Shown here in pieces: positions 55,346 through 64,000 of a stretch of DNA of 64,000 nt. The stretch is taken from assembly GCA_963719525.1 (NCBI GenBank), contig CAVRCG010000004.1, positions 992,001 through 1,056,000 of the forward strand, written 5' to 3'. The stretch is from Bernardetia sp963719525. GTDB taxonomy: Bacteria > Bacteroidota > Bacteroidia > Cytophagales > Bernardetiaceae. Made by a program: the position numbers and the translations under genes. Below the pieces are notes generated by a model. The model did no database searches, was not told the origin of the DNA, and saw only the letters and a program-made list of their open reading frames with translations. Numbering within the stretch: the stretch's first letter is position 1; every line of letters starts with the position of its first letter.

Positions 55346-55936
55346 TTGTCAAAATTCAAAATAAATACCGTTTCAGAAGCCTATAAGCCTGAAAATCAGA
55401 CTGAACCGTCTTTTTTGATTGAACCTTCCCTCAACTCAAAAAGTAAGAACGATGCCAAAAATACAAAACTCTATATCAAGCCAAAGGCTATAAAACAGAT
55501 TTTTGAACACATTTCTTGGGGACAAACAACGAAAGAAAACGTCGTCGAACAAGGTGGTGTTTTGCTTGGAAAAGTATTTTTTGATGAGAAAAAAAATCTT
55601 ATGTATGGCGTAGTAGAGGAAGCATTAGCAGGAAAGGAAGCGAAAGGGAGTTCTGCTTATCTGGAAATGGATCACGAGGTGTGGAAAGAAATGTTAGATG
55701 AGTTTGATGCTATTTTGGATAAAGATGAAGACAAACAATGGCAAATGATAGGCTGGTATCATACCCACCCAAACAATCTTTCCGTTTTTATGTCGGGAAC
55801 AGATATGGGAACGCAGCAACGTTTTTTCTCTAATGACTGGCAATACGCAATTATTTTTAATCCACACAAACAAATTTGGAAGTCTTTTGTAGGTAATGAA
55901 GCCGTAGAATGTGCTGGAATGATTGTGAAAGACTAG
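55346..55936 (+). CDS. JAB1/MPN (JAMM) metalloprotease-like protein
   Basis: A 196-residue protein. Residues about 45-190 form an MPN domain: VEQGGVLLGKVFFDEKKNLM (Glu of the JAMM site in EQGG), then GWYHTHPNNLSVFMSGTDMG with the zinc ligands HxH and Asp. The spacing between HxH and Asp is one residue longer than in the classic motif. Such proteins cut isopeptide or ubiquitin-like/sulfur-carrier bonds, but no ubiquitin-like, E1- or E2-like gene is nearby. Start is a TTG at 55346; the next in-frame ATG (about residue 86) would remove part of the domain, so the TTG is preferred. Confidence 0.75.
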   Translation: MSKFKINTVSEAYKPENQTEPSFLIEPSLNSKSKNDAKNTKLYIKPKAIKQIFEHISWGQTTKENVVEQGGVLLGKVFFDEKKNLMYGVVEEALAGKEAKGSSAYLEMDHEVWKEMLDEFDAILDKDEDKQWQMIGWYHTHPNNLSVFMSGTDMGTQQRFFSNDWQYAIIFNPHKQIWKSFVGNEAVECAGMIVKD

Positions 55937-56022
55937 TTTTCACAACTTGTAAAATTATTATTTTTTAAACCAGTTTGCCTATGATTAATGAAGAATTAAA
56001 TCAAAGAATGTGATTTTGTATT

Positions 56023-56057
56023 CACTGGTAACTGATAACTGTTTACTGATAACTGAT
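56023..56057. repeat. Degenerate heptamer repeat before rsmE
   Basis: ACTGGTAACTGATAACTG then TTTACTGATAACTGATA, related to TAACTGG at 14480. It ends two bases before the rsmE ATG, so it lies in the leader and replaces any other signal there. Confidence 0.6.
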
Positions 56058-56059
56058 AT

Positions 56060-56809
56060 ATGGATACTTATTTTTTCTATCCTGATTTAGAACTTGGAGC
56101 TAAGATTACACTTCCAGAAGAGGAAGCCAAACATCTCAAAACGCTTAGAGTAAAAGAGGGTGATTTTTTGGATATTGTGAATGGAAAAGGAATTTTGGCA
56201 AAGGGAAAAGTACTTTCTCCAAACGTCAAAAACTCATTAATAGAGATTACACAGATTGTAAGTACAGAGGCAAAACGCCCTTTTTACATTCATATTGCCG
56301 TTGCAGCGACTAAAAATGCTGATAGAATGGAATGGTTTTTAGAGAAAGCTATAGAAATAGGCATCGATGAGATTTCGTTTATCGAAACAGGTAGAAGTGA
56401 ATATAATAATCTAAAATCTGATAGATTAGTCAAAAAAAGTATTGCTGCTATCAAACAATCTCTACGTGCTACCCTTCCAAAAATAAACTCTCCTAAAGAA
56501 TTTAAAGATTTTATAAAAAAGTACCATTCCGACAGAAAGAATCAAACCAAACACGGAGAAGAAACGCTAGAAATTCAGCGTTTTATAGCCTATACACCAA
56601 CAGATACAAATGCCATTTTGGAAACATGTGCCACCAAAAATGCGTATTATTTGGTTATGATTGGAAGCGAAGGAGGCTTTTCGCCAGAAGAAGTGCATCA
56701 AGCGCAACAATCTGGTTTTGAGTGTGTTAGCTTAGGAAAATATAGACTTCGTACCGAAACGGCTGCGCTTTATTCGTGTATGGCGTTGAATAGTATTAAT
56801 CGGATTTAG
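56060..56809 (+). CDS. rsmE: 16S rRNA (uracil-1498-N3)-methyltransferase
   Basis: 249 residues. N-terminal PUA-like domain (EEEAKHLKTLRVKEGDFLDI, VNGKGILAKGKVLSP) and a SPOUT methyltransferase domain with the knot: AAATKNADRMEWFLEKAIEI, GIDEISFIETGRSEYNN, MIGSEGGFSPEEVHQAQQSG, FECVSLGKYRLRTETAALYS. The GSEGG-FS-EE and LG-R-LRTETA motifs bind S-adenosylmethionine and are diagnostic. It methylates U1498 of 16S rRNA in the 30S subunit. Monocistronic apart from the upstream JAMM gene, 123 bases away. Confidence 0.97.
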   Translation: MDTYFFYPDLELGAKITLPEEEAKHLKTLRVKEGDFLDIVNGKGILAKGKVLSPNVKNSLIEITQIVSTEAKRPFYIHIAVAATKNADRMEWFLEKAIEIGIDEISFIETGRSEYNNLKSDRLVKKSIAAIKQSLRATLPKINSPKEFKDFIKKYHSDRKNQTKHGEETLEIQRFIAYTPTDTNAILETCATKNAYYLVMIGSEGGFSPEEVHQAQQSGFECVSLGKYRLRTETAALYSCMALNSINRI

Positions 56810-56821
56810 AAAATGAGGTTT

Positions 56822-56850
56822 TTGGGGCGAGAGGCGAGAGAATAGGGGTT
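56822..56850. repeat. Isolated GGGCGAG-type motif
   Basis: GGGGCGAGAGGCGAGAGAAT then AGGGG, the same core as the minisatellites at 48.7-49.7 kb, in the gap after rsmE. Confidence 0.6.
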
Positions 56851-56971
56851 CGAAAATTACAAATACTATTCATTTCTGTTTTTAGTTTCTCAAAATATGT
56901 ACTTTGAAAACGCACTTTTATTTCTTTGTACTTCTGTATTTCTCTTAATGTCTTATTTATAATTAACAATA

Positions 56972-57646
56972 ATGAAATATATAGTAATTCTTTTAACTTT
57001 AGTTTTATTTTCCTTTGTTCCCAACAAATCGATTCTAAAACCAAATGCTACTTACAAAATAGCCAAATTAAAATATAATGGTGGTGGAGATTGGTATTCA
57101 AACAAAACTTCTTTACCTAATTTAATAGAGTTTTGTAATGAAAATCTAAGGACGCAAATAGATAAAGAAGAAGAAGTAGTGGAAGTGGGAAGTGCAGAGC
57201 TTTTCAGTTATCCCTTTGTACACATGACAGGACATGGAAATGTTATTTTCTCTAGTGGGGAAGCCCAAAACCTGCGTAATTACTTAATTGGAGGTGGTTT
57301 TTTACACATCGATGATAATTATGGATTAGATAAATTTGTTCGTTTGGAAATGAAAAAAGTGTTTCCAGAATTAGATTTTATTGAGCTTCCCTATTCACAT
57401 TCTGTTTATACGATCAATTATAAATTCCCTGACGGACTTCCAAAAATCCACGAACACGACGGAAAACCAGCACAAGGTTTTGGTTTAATTTACGAAGGGC
57501 GTTTGGTATGTTATTATTCCTACGAATCAGATTTGGGAAATGGTTGGGAGGATTCTTCTATTCATAATGACCCAGAAGAAAAACGACAAGCTGCCTTGAA
57601 AATGGGTGCTAATTTAGTGCTTTTTGCTTTTACGCAACTTCAGTAA
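56972..57646 (+). CDS. DUF4159 domain protein
   Basis: A 224-residue exported protein (signal MKYIVILLTLVLFSFVPN). The DUF4159 domain spans nearly all of it: AKLKYNGGGDWYSNKTSLPN, ELFSYPFVHMTGHGNVIFSS, GEAQNLRNYLIGGGFLHIDD, NYGLDKFVRLEMKKVFPELD, LPYSHSVYTINYKFPDG. The fold resembles a class I glutamine amidotransferase-like Rossmann (flavodoxin-like) domain without its catalytic Cys. Its role is not known, although such domains often occur near gliding or secretion genes in Bacteroidota. Confidence 0.88.
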   Translation: MKYIVILLTLVLFSFVPNKSILKPNATYKIAKLKYNGGGDWYSNKTSLPNLIEFCNENLRTQIDKEEEVVEVGSAELFSYPFVHMTGHGNVIFSSGEAQNLRNYLIGGGFLHIDDNYGLDKFVRLEMKKVFPELDFIELPYSHSVYTINYKFPDGLPKIHEHDGKPAQGFGLIYEGRLVCYYSYESDLGNGWEDSSIHNDPEEKRQAALKMGANLVLFAFTQLQ

Positions 57647-57653
57647 ACGAAAA

Positions 57654-57694
57654 TACCGTTGTTGATGTTTTAGCGAAGCGACACCAACAACATC
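57654..57694. repeat. Palindromic repeat between convergent DUF4159 and folB genes
   Basis: ACCGTTGTTGATGTTTTAGC with the complementary ACACCAACAAC; related to the leader palindrome at 20537. It may terminate transcription from both sides but has no T run. Confidence 0.5.
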
Positions 57695-57721
57695 ATTAGA
57701 AAAGAAAATCAATAATTAAAT

Positions 57722-58090
57722 CTATTTATTGTAATTTCGTTTTCTCTCCAAAGTAACCTTTGACCATTTGCAAACTCCTCCAATGGGTGCGTTGTATTTG
57801 TGTACAATTACGGTTGCACTATCTACTTTTGGTATTTCGCTTAATATTCTGGTCAAAATATTTCCTGCTAAATGTTCCAAAAGTTTGGCTGGTGTGTTTA
57901 CTTCTCGTTCCACAATCTTGTACAGATGTCCGTAATCAACGGTATCTTTTACGTTGTCGCTCTTTGAGGCTTCTTCCAGATCGGCTTCTACTTCGACATC
58001 TATTCAATATCAATTTCCGATTATTTGTTCTTCTTTGAGTACGCCGTGTTTGGCAAAAAACTCTAATTCTTCTAAGGCTATTTTTCCCAT
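57722..58090 (-). CDS. folB: Dihydroneopterin aldolase, reading frame disturbed
   Basis: 122 residues from the ATG at 58088-58090 (MGKIALEELEFFAKHGVLKE). FolB marks: FFAKHGVLKEEQ with the active-site region, VEVEADLEEASKSDNVKDTV, DYGHLYKIVEREVNTPAKLL, EHLAGNILTRILSEIP, KYNAPIGGVCKWSKVTLER. It makes 6-hydroxymethyl-dihydropterin in folate synthesis. Codons 27 and 29 are TGA in the given sequence. Removing one T and adding one A in the adjoining runs turns this stretch into GNDIEIDVEVE, the expected FolB sequence, so two compensating indels are the simplest explanation. Otherwise it would be a pseudogene. Confidence 0.8.
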
Positions 58091-58125
58091 TCTGCAATAA
58101 ATTTTTTTTATTCTTTAAAAACAAA

Positions 58126-60978
58126 TTAGTTTACTACAAAACGTTTTGTAATCATTCCTTTAGTGGTTTCGAAACGAACAAAGTAAAGTCCTTTTGGTAA
58201 ATTATTTATCTGTATAGTTTTATCGGATGGCAAAACTCCCGTTTTTATAGTCGTTCCAAGTACATTTACGATGGAATAATTTTTTAATTCAATAGAATTT
58301 GCTTCTATAGCAATAAAATCAGATGCAGGATTGGGAAATAATTTTATATTTTCTGCAAAACTGTTTTGTTCTTCTGACGACAAAATTTTGTTTGAAGTCA
58401 TAATTGGATAAATTGCATGTGCTGCTAAAATCCCTTTTCCTCCTTCTGATTTTGACTTTGAATAAGGTTGCCAAGCATTATCTGCTAGTTGAGTCCAAGC
58501 TGTGTTTTCTTTTTCCAAACTAGCTGGAGTAGTTAGAATAGAAAATCTATGATTGTCATAGTAATTCAAATTAACGCTTACATAAAAATCTCCTAAAACT
58601 TCAATAGGTCTATCAAAACGAATTCTTACGAATCCGTATTTGTCTATCAATTTTTTCAATTTGTAAAAAGGAACAAAAACAGAGTCTACCAAAACTTTAG
58701 GCGATTTGTCATAAGAATCAGCAGTTAGAACATCAATACGCAGCAATTTATTTTCATTTCCTTGTACTTCAAGTGCTGATAAATAAATTTCTACTCCCTC
58801 TAAGACAGCATTCTGAAAACCAGAAAAGTATTCAGCTTTTGCTTTATCATTCTTAGCATTGTGTCCTGCTACAAAACCTATACTATTCTCCAAAACAGTT
58901 GGTCTACCTTCTGTATTTTTGACTAAAAGATAATTCTCTATTATTTTGATATAATCTTGTCTTCTAAGTTGAGTTGTTCCATCAAAATTGGTTGCCTCTA
59001 GCAAAACATCGTACTCTCCTTCTTTTGTATATTTTGTTTTGACGATAGATTTATCTGATTGTGAAACGGTTGCACCTTCAAAAATCCATTCCAAACTTAT
59101 AGGAGCATTTCCAGATAAATCACTAAATTCTATTTCTTCATTCGGAAGAGCCAACGTAAAGTCAGCTACAAAATCTATGATAGGTTTTCCGTCGAATACT
59201 GGATAAATAGAATAAGAAGTTGAAATTCCTACTCCTCCCTCTGCAATAGGTGTAGATAAAGATTGCCATTTTCCATCATCTGTTTTCTCCCAAGCCTTAT
59301 TTGCTTCATTAGGAATATTGCAAGCTCCTTTCCAGAAAAATAAATTTGTATTGCTTTTTACAGAGATATAAAAGTTATCGGAAACTTCTAAAAGTTGGTC
59401 AAATAAAAATAAGTAATTATTTCTTTGCGAAACTTGATTCTTAAAATCTCTAGCACTCATCTGCACAGATTTCAAAACTGTTTTTGGAGATTGATTTATT
59501 CCATCAGCATCCAAAATTGAAATGACTATATCAGAAGTCTCATTATTGTTTTCTAAAAAACCAGCTTTAAGCTGAATACCTTTCAAGAGGGAAGAATTTC
59601 TAGAAGACACATACTCAGCTCGTTCTACATCAGTACTTTGATTAGGAAAAGTAAAAAGATGTTCTGTACTTTCTTCTGGTAGTAAAGAATAAGGAGGTGT
59701 TTCTACGCTACAACCTCTGCTATCTATTATTTTGGCTTTAAACCAATACACTTCATTTTCTGTGGTTGTATAATAAAGAGAGGGCGTTCTATCAAAACGA
59801 TCTCTTGGCATCCAATCTACTCTTTCCCAATTTGAGCTTTGGTTAGGAACTTCTTGTTCAGTATTTGAACTCGTTACATACCAAATTATTTTTTGTGTAC
59901 CTATCGCACCCTCTATAAGTATAGATAATTCACTAATAAAAAACGGACAATGGACAGATAAACTATTACGAAAATTAGCTTTAAAAGCTGATCCTTCAAA
60001 GATAAAATTAAGTACCGAACGCTGCCCATTTTCATCAAAGGCTTCCATTACATAATATTCACCTGGTGTACATACAGGATTCAAATCTAATGAATACCAA
60101 TTTTTACCTACATTTTTCTCTAATCTCAATGTTCCTATTTTACATCGTTCTGCATTGTAAAGATAGGCTTCTAACATACCTTCTCTATATCTTTCGTAAA
60201 ACTTAAAACTAAGAAAACCGTGAAATGTAGAATAATAACTTGAAGATAAATCTTCAGTAAGACTCACATAAGAACTAAGTCCTTTGTATAGATAACCGTA
60301 ATTAGAAATTGGATAATCAGGCATACAAACACCACGAATTATTAGATGTGGAGCTTCAATTTTTGTAGCACATGTTTGATTTTCGTTCCAAACAGTAAGC
60401 TCATAAATTCCTGCGTCTTCTTCTGTAAGTGAAGATTTGGAGAAATTTTTAGTAGTACTCAAAACAGCAGGATTTGTAATTTCTGCCATTAATTTTGTTT
60501 TTATTTTGCGCCATTCGTAGGTATAATTTCCATTAGAATTTTCCAAAATAGGAGAAAAAGTAACATTATCTCCTCTATTGAGCATACATCCATCAGACTC
60601 AATAGCAATAACAACGGCTTTTTTATCAATCGTAATCGGAACTTCTACACTGCTACTCTTCGAGCCATTTAAGGAAGCTACTGCATAAATTTTATTTCTT
60701 CCAAGTCCGAACGTAATTATAGAATCTAAAGGAAATATTTCTCCATTTTGTGAAATTGTAAAAGGTTGAGTTGCATTAACATTATTACTCATATACCATT
60801 CTATACTTGCATTTTGTGTAGAAGAAGTAGCCGAAATAAGCATTTTATCTCCCTGACAATAAACAGAATAATTTGCAACTGGAGCATTAACTTGTCCAAA
60901 AACAAACGATGGCAAAAAAGCCATTGAAAAAACGAGTTGGAACAAAAATGCACTTTTTTTAGGTATTCTTAATTTCAT
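58126..60978 (-). CDS. T9SS-exported protein with PKD-like domain and type A sorting domain
   Basis: A 950-residue secreted protein. Signal peptide (FLFQLVFSMAFLPSFVFG), Ig/SPRY-like beta domains (NAPVANYSVYCQGDKMLISA, NYTYEWRKIKTKLMAEITNP), two paired domains of the form LKGIQLKAGFLENNNETSDI and LEGVEIYLSALEVQGNENKL, each followed by FYISVKSN or FYVSVNLN. These are separated by a PKD-like domain (FVADFTLALPNEEIEFSDLS, WIFEGATVSQSDKSIVKT, YTKEGEYDVLLEATNFDGTT). The end is a type A sorting domain (IKLFPNPASDFIAIEANSIE to FETTKGMITKRFVVN). Cell-surface or secreted; ligand unknown. Confidence 0.88.
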   Translation of the reverse strand: MKLRIPKKSAFLFQLVFSMAFLPSFVFGQVNAPVANYSVYCQGDKMLISATSSTQNASIEWYMSNNVNATQPFTISQNGEIFPLDSIITFGLGRNKIYAVASLNGSKSSSVEVPITIDKKAVVIAIESDGCMLNRGDNVTFSPILENSNGNYTYEWRKIKTKLMAEITNPAVLSTTKNFSKSSLTEEDAGIYELTVWNENQTCATKIEAPHLIIRGVCMPDYPISNYGYLYKGLSSYVSLTEDLSSSYYSTFHGFLSFKFYERYREGMLEAYLYNAERCKIGTLRLEKNVGKNWYSLDLNPVCTPGEYYVMEAFDENGQRSVLNFIFEGSAFKANFRNSLSVHCPFFISELSILIEGAIGTQKIIWYVTSSNTEQEVPNQSSNWERVDWMPRDRFDRTPSLYYTTTENEVYWFKAKIIDSRGCSVETPPYSLLPEESTEHLFTFPNQSTDVERAEYVSSRNSSLLKGIQLKAGFLENNNETSDIVISILDADGINQSPKTVLKSVQMSARDFKNQVSQRNNYLFLFDQLLEVSDNFYISVKSNTNLFFWKGACNIPNEANKAWEKTDDGKWQSLSTPIAEGGVGISTSYSIYPVFDGKPIIDFVADFTLALPNEEIEFSDLSGNAPISLEWIFEGATVSQSDKSIVKTKYTKEGEYDVLLEATNFDGTTQLRRQDYIKIIENYLLVKNTEGRPTVLENSIGFVAGHNAKNDKAKAEYFSGFQNAVLEGVEIYLSALEVQGNENKLLRIDVLTADSYDKSPKVLVDSVFVPFYKLKKLIDKYGFVRIRFDRPIEVLGDFYVSVNLNYYDNHRFSILTTPASLEKENTAWTQLADNAWQPYSKSKSEGGKGILAAHAIYPIMTSNKILSSEEQNSFAENIKLFPNPASDFIAIEANSIELKNYSIVNVLGTTIKTGVLPSDKTIQINNLPKGLYFVRFETTKGMITKRFVVN

Positions 60979-61383
60979 ATCTTTAAATTTAATTTAACTG
61001 ATTTGGGTAATACAAAGATACAATTTTACTTTGACAAGTAGGTTGATTAAATCTAACAATGAAGTTTCTTCTTTTTCTATTGGCTGCGTAATTAATAAAC
61101 AACAATTTCAAATTATTTTTATATAAAAAACCCAAAAAACGATTTAGATTTGTTTCTTTGACTAAACTACTATAAATTAGTTCTATCAACTTTCAAATCT
61201 ATATTTATTTTCAAATTTGCTTGTGATTTGTTGTTTCAATATTTTGTATCAAAATCTGCTTTTAGGAATAAAGATTAATTAGAATTATATTGTTTATTAT
61301 TTGTAATGAATTGCATTCGTAATTGTCTTTATAATCTAACTAGTCTAATTACTACTTTGATGAATATTTATTTTACTCGTTTT
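60979..61383. other. Divergent intergenic region between the PKD-like and WG-repeat genes
   Basis: AT-rich with no gene. TATCTTTG on the minus strand at 61013-61020 is a -7-like box for the T9SS gene on the left. An in-frame ATG at 61306 would extend the WG-repeat protein without a better signal. Confidence 0.45.
61013..61020 (-). promoter_or_regulatory. Candidate -7 box TATCTTTG for the PKD-like T9SS gene
   Basis: Lies 35-42 bases before the ATG at 60978; TTG candidates are at 14 bases and adjacent, not at the usual distance. Confidence 0.35.
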
Positions 61384-64000
61384 ATGCCCAACCAAAAACT
61401 GCTTACTGTTTCGGTTTTTTCTGTCTTTTTATTTCTCTGTTTTTCGAAGACTTTGTACAGTCAAACTTTAATTCCTTTTCATCAAATTAGCGAAGACGGA
61501 GAGACTGAAAAGTATGGCTATAAAGACAAAAAAACAGGAATGATTCTTATTGCTGCTCATTACTCTCAAGCATTAGATTTTGAGGAGATAAAAAATACTG
61601 AAAATAAACTAATACATGTAGCTAGAGTTCAAAAAAATGGACGTTGGGGATATATTACAGAAAATGATAATTCGTTTATTCCAATTATTTATCAAGAACT
61701 GGGAGCATTCAAAGAAGGTAGAGTCTGTTGCTCGTCTGGAAGGAAGAACAGGTTTTATTGATGTGCAAAACGTATCCATTGTTCCTTTTGAATATTCTTA
61801 TACCTATCCTTTCAAAAATGGAATGGCTAGAGTACAAAAAAATAATAAGGTTGGTTTTGTTGATCTAGAGGGAAATCTGGCTATTGAACTAATTTATGAA
61901 GATGCGTATAATTTTTCGGAAGAATTAGCGTATGTAAAAAAGAATGGAAAATATGGTTATATCAATAAAAAAGGAAAAGAAATTATTCCTTTTGTTTATG
62001 AAAATGCGAAAGATTTTGATAAAGGAACAGCTTTAGTTCAGAAAAATGGGCTTTGGGGGAAAATAGACGAACAAGGAAACGAAGTAGTGAAGGTAATTTA
62101 TAAAGACATTCCCTTCTTTTATGAAGGAGTAGCAGAAGTAAGAACGGAAAAAAGCACAGAAAATACCGATAGTAATCCAGATTCTAATACTTCTAAATGG
62201 GGTTACATCAATGAAAAAGGAGAAACTATTGTAGATTTTATTTATGATGAAGCAAAATACTTTTCCGAAGAGCTAGGAGCAGTACGAAAGGATAAAGACT
62301 GGTATTTTATTGATAAAACGGGAAAAGAAATTTTTAAATCTCCTTATTCAATTTATGAACCTTTTGTAAATGGACTCTCAAAAGTACATCAAAACGAGCT
62401 TTTTGGTTTGATAAATAAAGATGGAAAACTAGTTGTTCCTATTATTTATCAAGAAATAAAGAGTTTTGAAAACGGAATTGCACACGTAAAAAAGGATGAC
62501 CATTGGGGGGCAATCAATCAAACAGGGGAACTCATTACGCCTCTAGAATACGATGAAATTTATCTTATTACTGAAAAATTATCTTGGGTAAGAAAACTAA
62601 ATAAATATGGATTTATGGGAGAAAATGGCAAAATTATCGCCCCTACGCAGTATGATGAAGTTGATATTTTTTATAAGGATAATCTTATCTTGGTAAAGAA
62701 AAATAAGCATTGGGGAGCAATCAGTCCGACAGGAAAAATAATGCAAGAACCCATTTACGACAAAATAGAAAAGCTAAGTAATGATTATCTGAAAGTGTAT
62801 CTAAATGGAAAAGTAGGGCTAATGAATTCGGAAGGAAATATTACTGTCCCTGTTACCTACGATGAAATTGGTGCTTTTTTTAGAGGAAAAGCAGTTGCTC
62901 GTATAAACGGAAATTTTGGTATTATCAAAAGAGAAGGAAAATCAGTCACAAAATTTAATTGGGATTATATTTATCCTTATTCCAATGGTTTTGCGCTTGC
63001 CAAATATCAAAACGGCAACTATACTTATCTAAATGAAAAAGGAAAGAAAATGAAGAAAAAGAAGTTTGAACAAGCAAAACCTTTTTCTGCTAATTTTGCA
63101 GCCGTAAAAACGAATGGAAAATGGGGCTTTATAGATACAAACGGAAAATGGATCATCGAACCGAGCTACAAAATGGTAGAATCGTTTCAAAACGGACTTG
63201 CACTTGCGCAAGAGAACAATAAAAATGAAAACGACAAAGAAACTCCAAAATACGGTTATCTTTCAGCCGATGGAAACTGGCTCATTCCACCAAAATTCGA
63301 AGAAGCCTATTCTTTCTCAGAAGGATTTGCAGCCGTAAAAGAAAATGGAAAATGGGGGTATATTTCTATTAGTGGAAGTCCGTTTATAGAATTTAATTAC
63401 GACGGTGCGTTGCCATTTTTAGACGAACAAGGCTGGGTAAAATATGGTGACGATTGGCAATCTATTGATAAATTTGGAAACCGTTATTTGCAAGTCGCTT
63501 CGGCTTCTGATATTTTTATAGACATGGACGAAATTCCGTTTATGTGGACAGAAAACGAAACCAATAGAAAAATGGGACTTCATGTAGAAAATGAAAATGT
63601 AATGCCATTTGCTTACGACAGAATAAGTTCGACGGTAGGTAGAAACCGAATTTTCTTAGAAAGAAACGGCACTTGGAATTATTTAAACAGTAAAAACGAA
63701 ATTATTGAATATAATTTTGACGACGTAGATTATATGTTAATGGCGAATAATGCTATTATGAAACGCATAAAGAAAGAGGGAAAATATGGCTTCTTTAATA
63801 CCAAAACCGAAACCATTAGTATTCCAATAGAGTACGATAATGCAGAGTCTTTTTTTTATATTTATCCTCAAAGTTCTGGTTTTGGAGAAGATATTGAACC
63901 TCTGGCTGGCTATGCAAAAGTAGAGCGAAATGGAAAATGGGGAATTATTGATATGGAAGCCAACATGCTTATTCCTATCATTTATGATCAAATTGATAAT
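61384..64000 (+). CDS. Secreted WG-repeat protein, frame broken once, 3' end missing
   Basis: The start is taken at MPNQKLLTVSVFSVFLFLCF (signal to about LYSQ); ORFs from 61306 add an unlikely N-terminus. The first part holds three WG-type units (YGYKDKKTGMILIAAHYSQ, VQKNGRWGYITENDNSFIPI). At about 61726 one extra base shifts the frame; the continuation reads ARLEGRTGFIDVQNVSIVPF and stays open to base 64000, giving about 870 residues in the window. Roughly 20 or more units of the form (K)xGxWGxIxxxGKxxIxPxYD (for example NKVGFVDLEGNLAIELIYED, KYGYINKKGKEIIPFVYENA) follow. WG repeats build beta-rich scaffolds; function unknown. Confidence 0.82.

Noticed and set aside
55346..55936. JAMM gene as part of a bacterial ubiquitin-like (Bil) defence operon
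   Set aside because: Neighbours are lipoprotein, RsmE and DUF4159 genes; no ubiquitin-like, E1 or E2 protein.
56848..56860. tRNA-like GGTTCGAA motif
   Set aside because: No acceptor stem, anticodon arm or CCA context around it.
58004..58012. TGA recoded as tryptophan or selenocysteine
   Set aside because: Other genes in the window end with TGA and use TGG for Trp; two compensating indels explain folB better.

Overview
The window comes from an AT-rich member of the Bacteroidota, most likely a marine Cytophagales relative of Bernardetia/Flexibacter litoralis (inference). Evidence: several very long secreted proteins end in type IX secretion (T9SS) C-terminal sorting domains with the PNP motif, many proteins are lipoproteins, promoters look like the Bacteroidota form (TTG, about 19 bp, TAnnTTTG), start sites lack Shine-Dalgarno sequences, and the succinate dehydrogenase is the three-gene Bacteroides type. 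No rRNA, tRNA, CRISPR array, phage or complete insertion sequence was seen.

Layout. 3-1658: 3' part of an S41 C-terminal processing protease. 2.8-14.3 kb: one giant T9SS-exported repeat protein split into three frames. 14.5-19.0 kb: a C2-like lipoprotein, an OmpA-like protein, a double-FKBP lipoprotein and an M49-like zinc peptidase lipoprotein. 19.2-20.3 kb: an operon resembling a toxin-antitoxin-SecB-like chaperone set with a shortened first gene. 20.6-30.6 kb: an aminotransferase, two secreted M43 (pappalysin-like) proteases around a tiny PID-CTERM-like protein, and a lipoprotein. 30.8-36.8 kb: an unknown protein, a membrane TPR protein and a TPR-CHAT protease-like protein. 37-40.6 kb: a lipoprotein, an orphan DUF2281 antitoxin-like gene and a TonB-dependent receptor. 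41.3-45.2 kb: sdhCAB. 45.2-53 kb: Uma2 protein, Tex, a four-helix-bundle (S23/IVP) gene embedded in GC-rich minisatellites, a type IIG/ISP-like restriction-methylase and a Uma2 remnant. 53-64 kb: OmpH-like lipoprotein, another lipoprotein, JAMM protease, RsmE, DUF4159 protein, FolB, a T9SS protein with a PKD-like domain, and a WG-repeat protein running off the end.

The most unusual content lies between genes. (1) Three copies of an element with GGTATCACGGT-type ends share a fixed GTTTGCAAAC centre, while the arms around it differ between copies yet stay self-complementary. Two copies carry different 220-230 bp nested inserts flanked by 12-bp direct repeats, each insert containing an inverted pair of hairpins. 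(2) A REP/REPIN-like family has a constant GTAGC (or GTAG) head and stems that change sequence from copy to copy. (3) Minisatellites built on GGGCGAGG surround the four-helix-bundle gene and supply the C-terminus of the restriction enzyme. (4) Heptamer TAACTGG repeats recur at three sites.

Caution on reading frames: at least eight long or conserved genes (including tex and folB) carry one-base frame breaks, several repairable by a single base. This suggests indel errors in the assembly rather than wholesale gene decay, so frame-broken genes are described here as one gene where the evidence allows.
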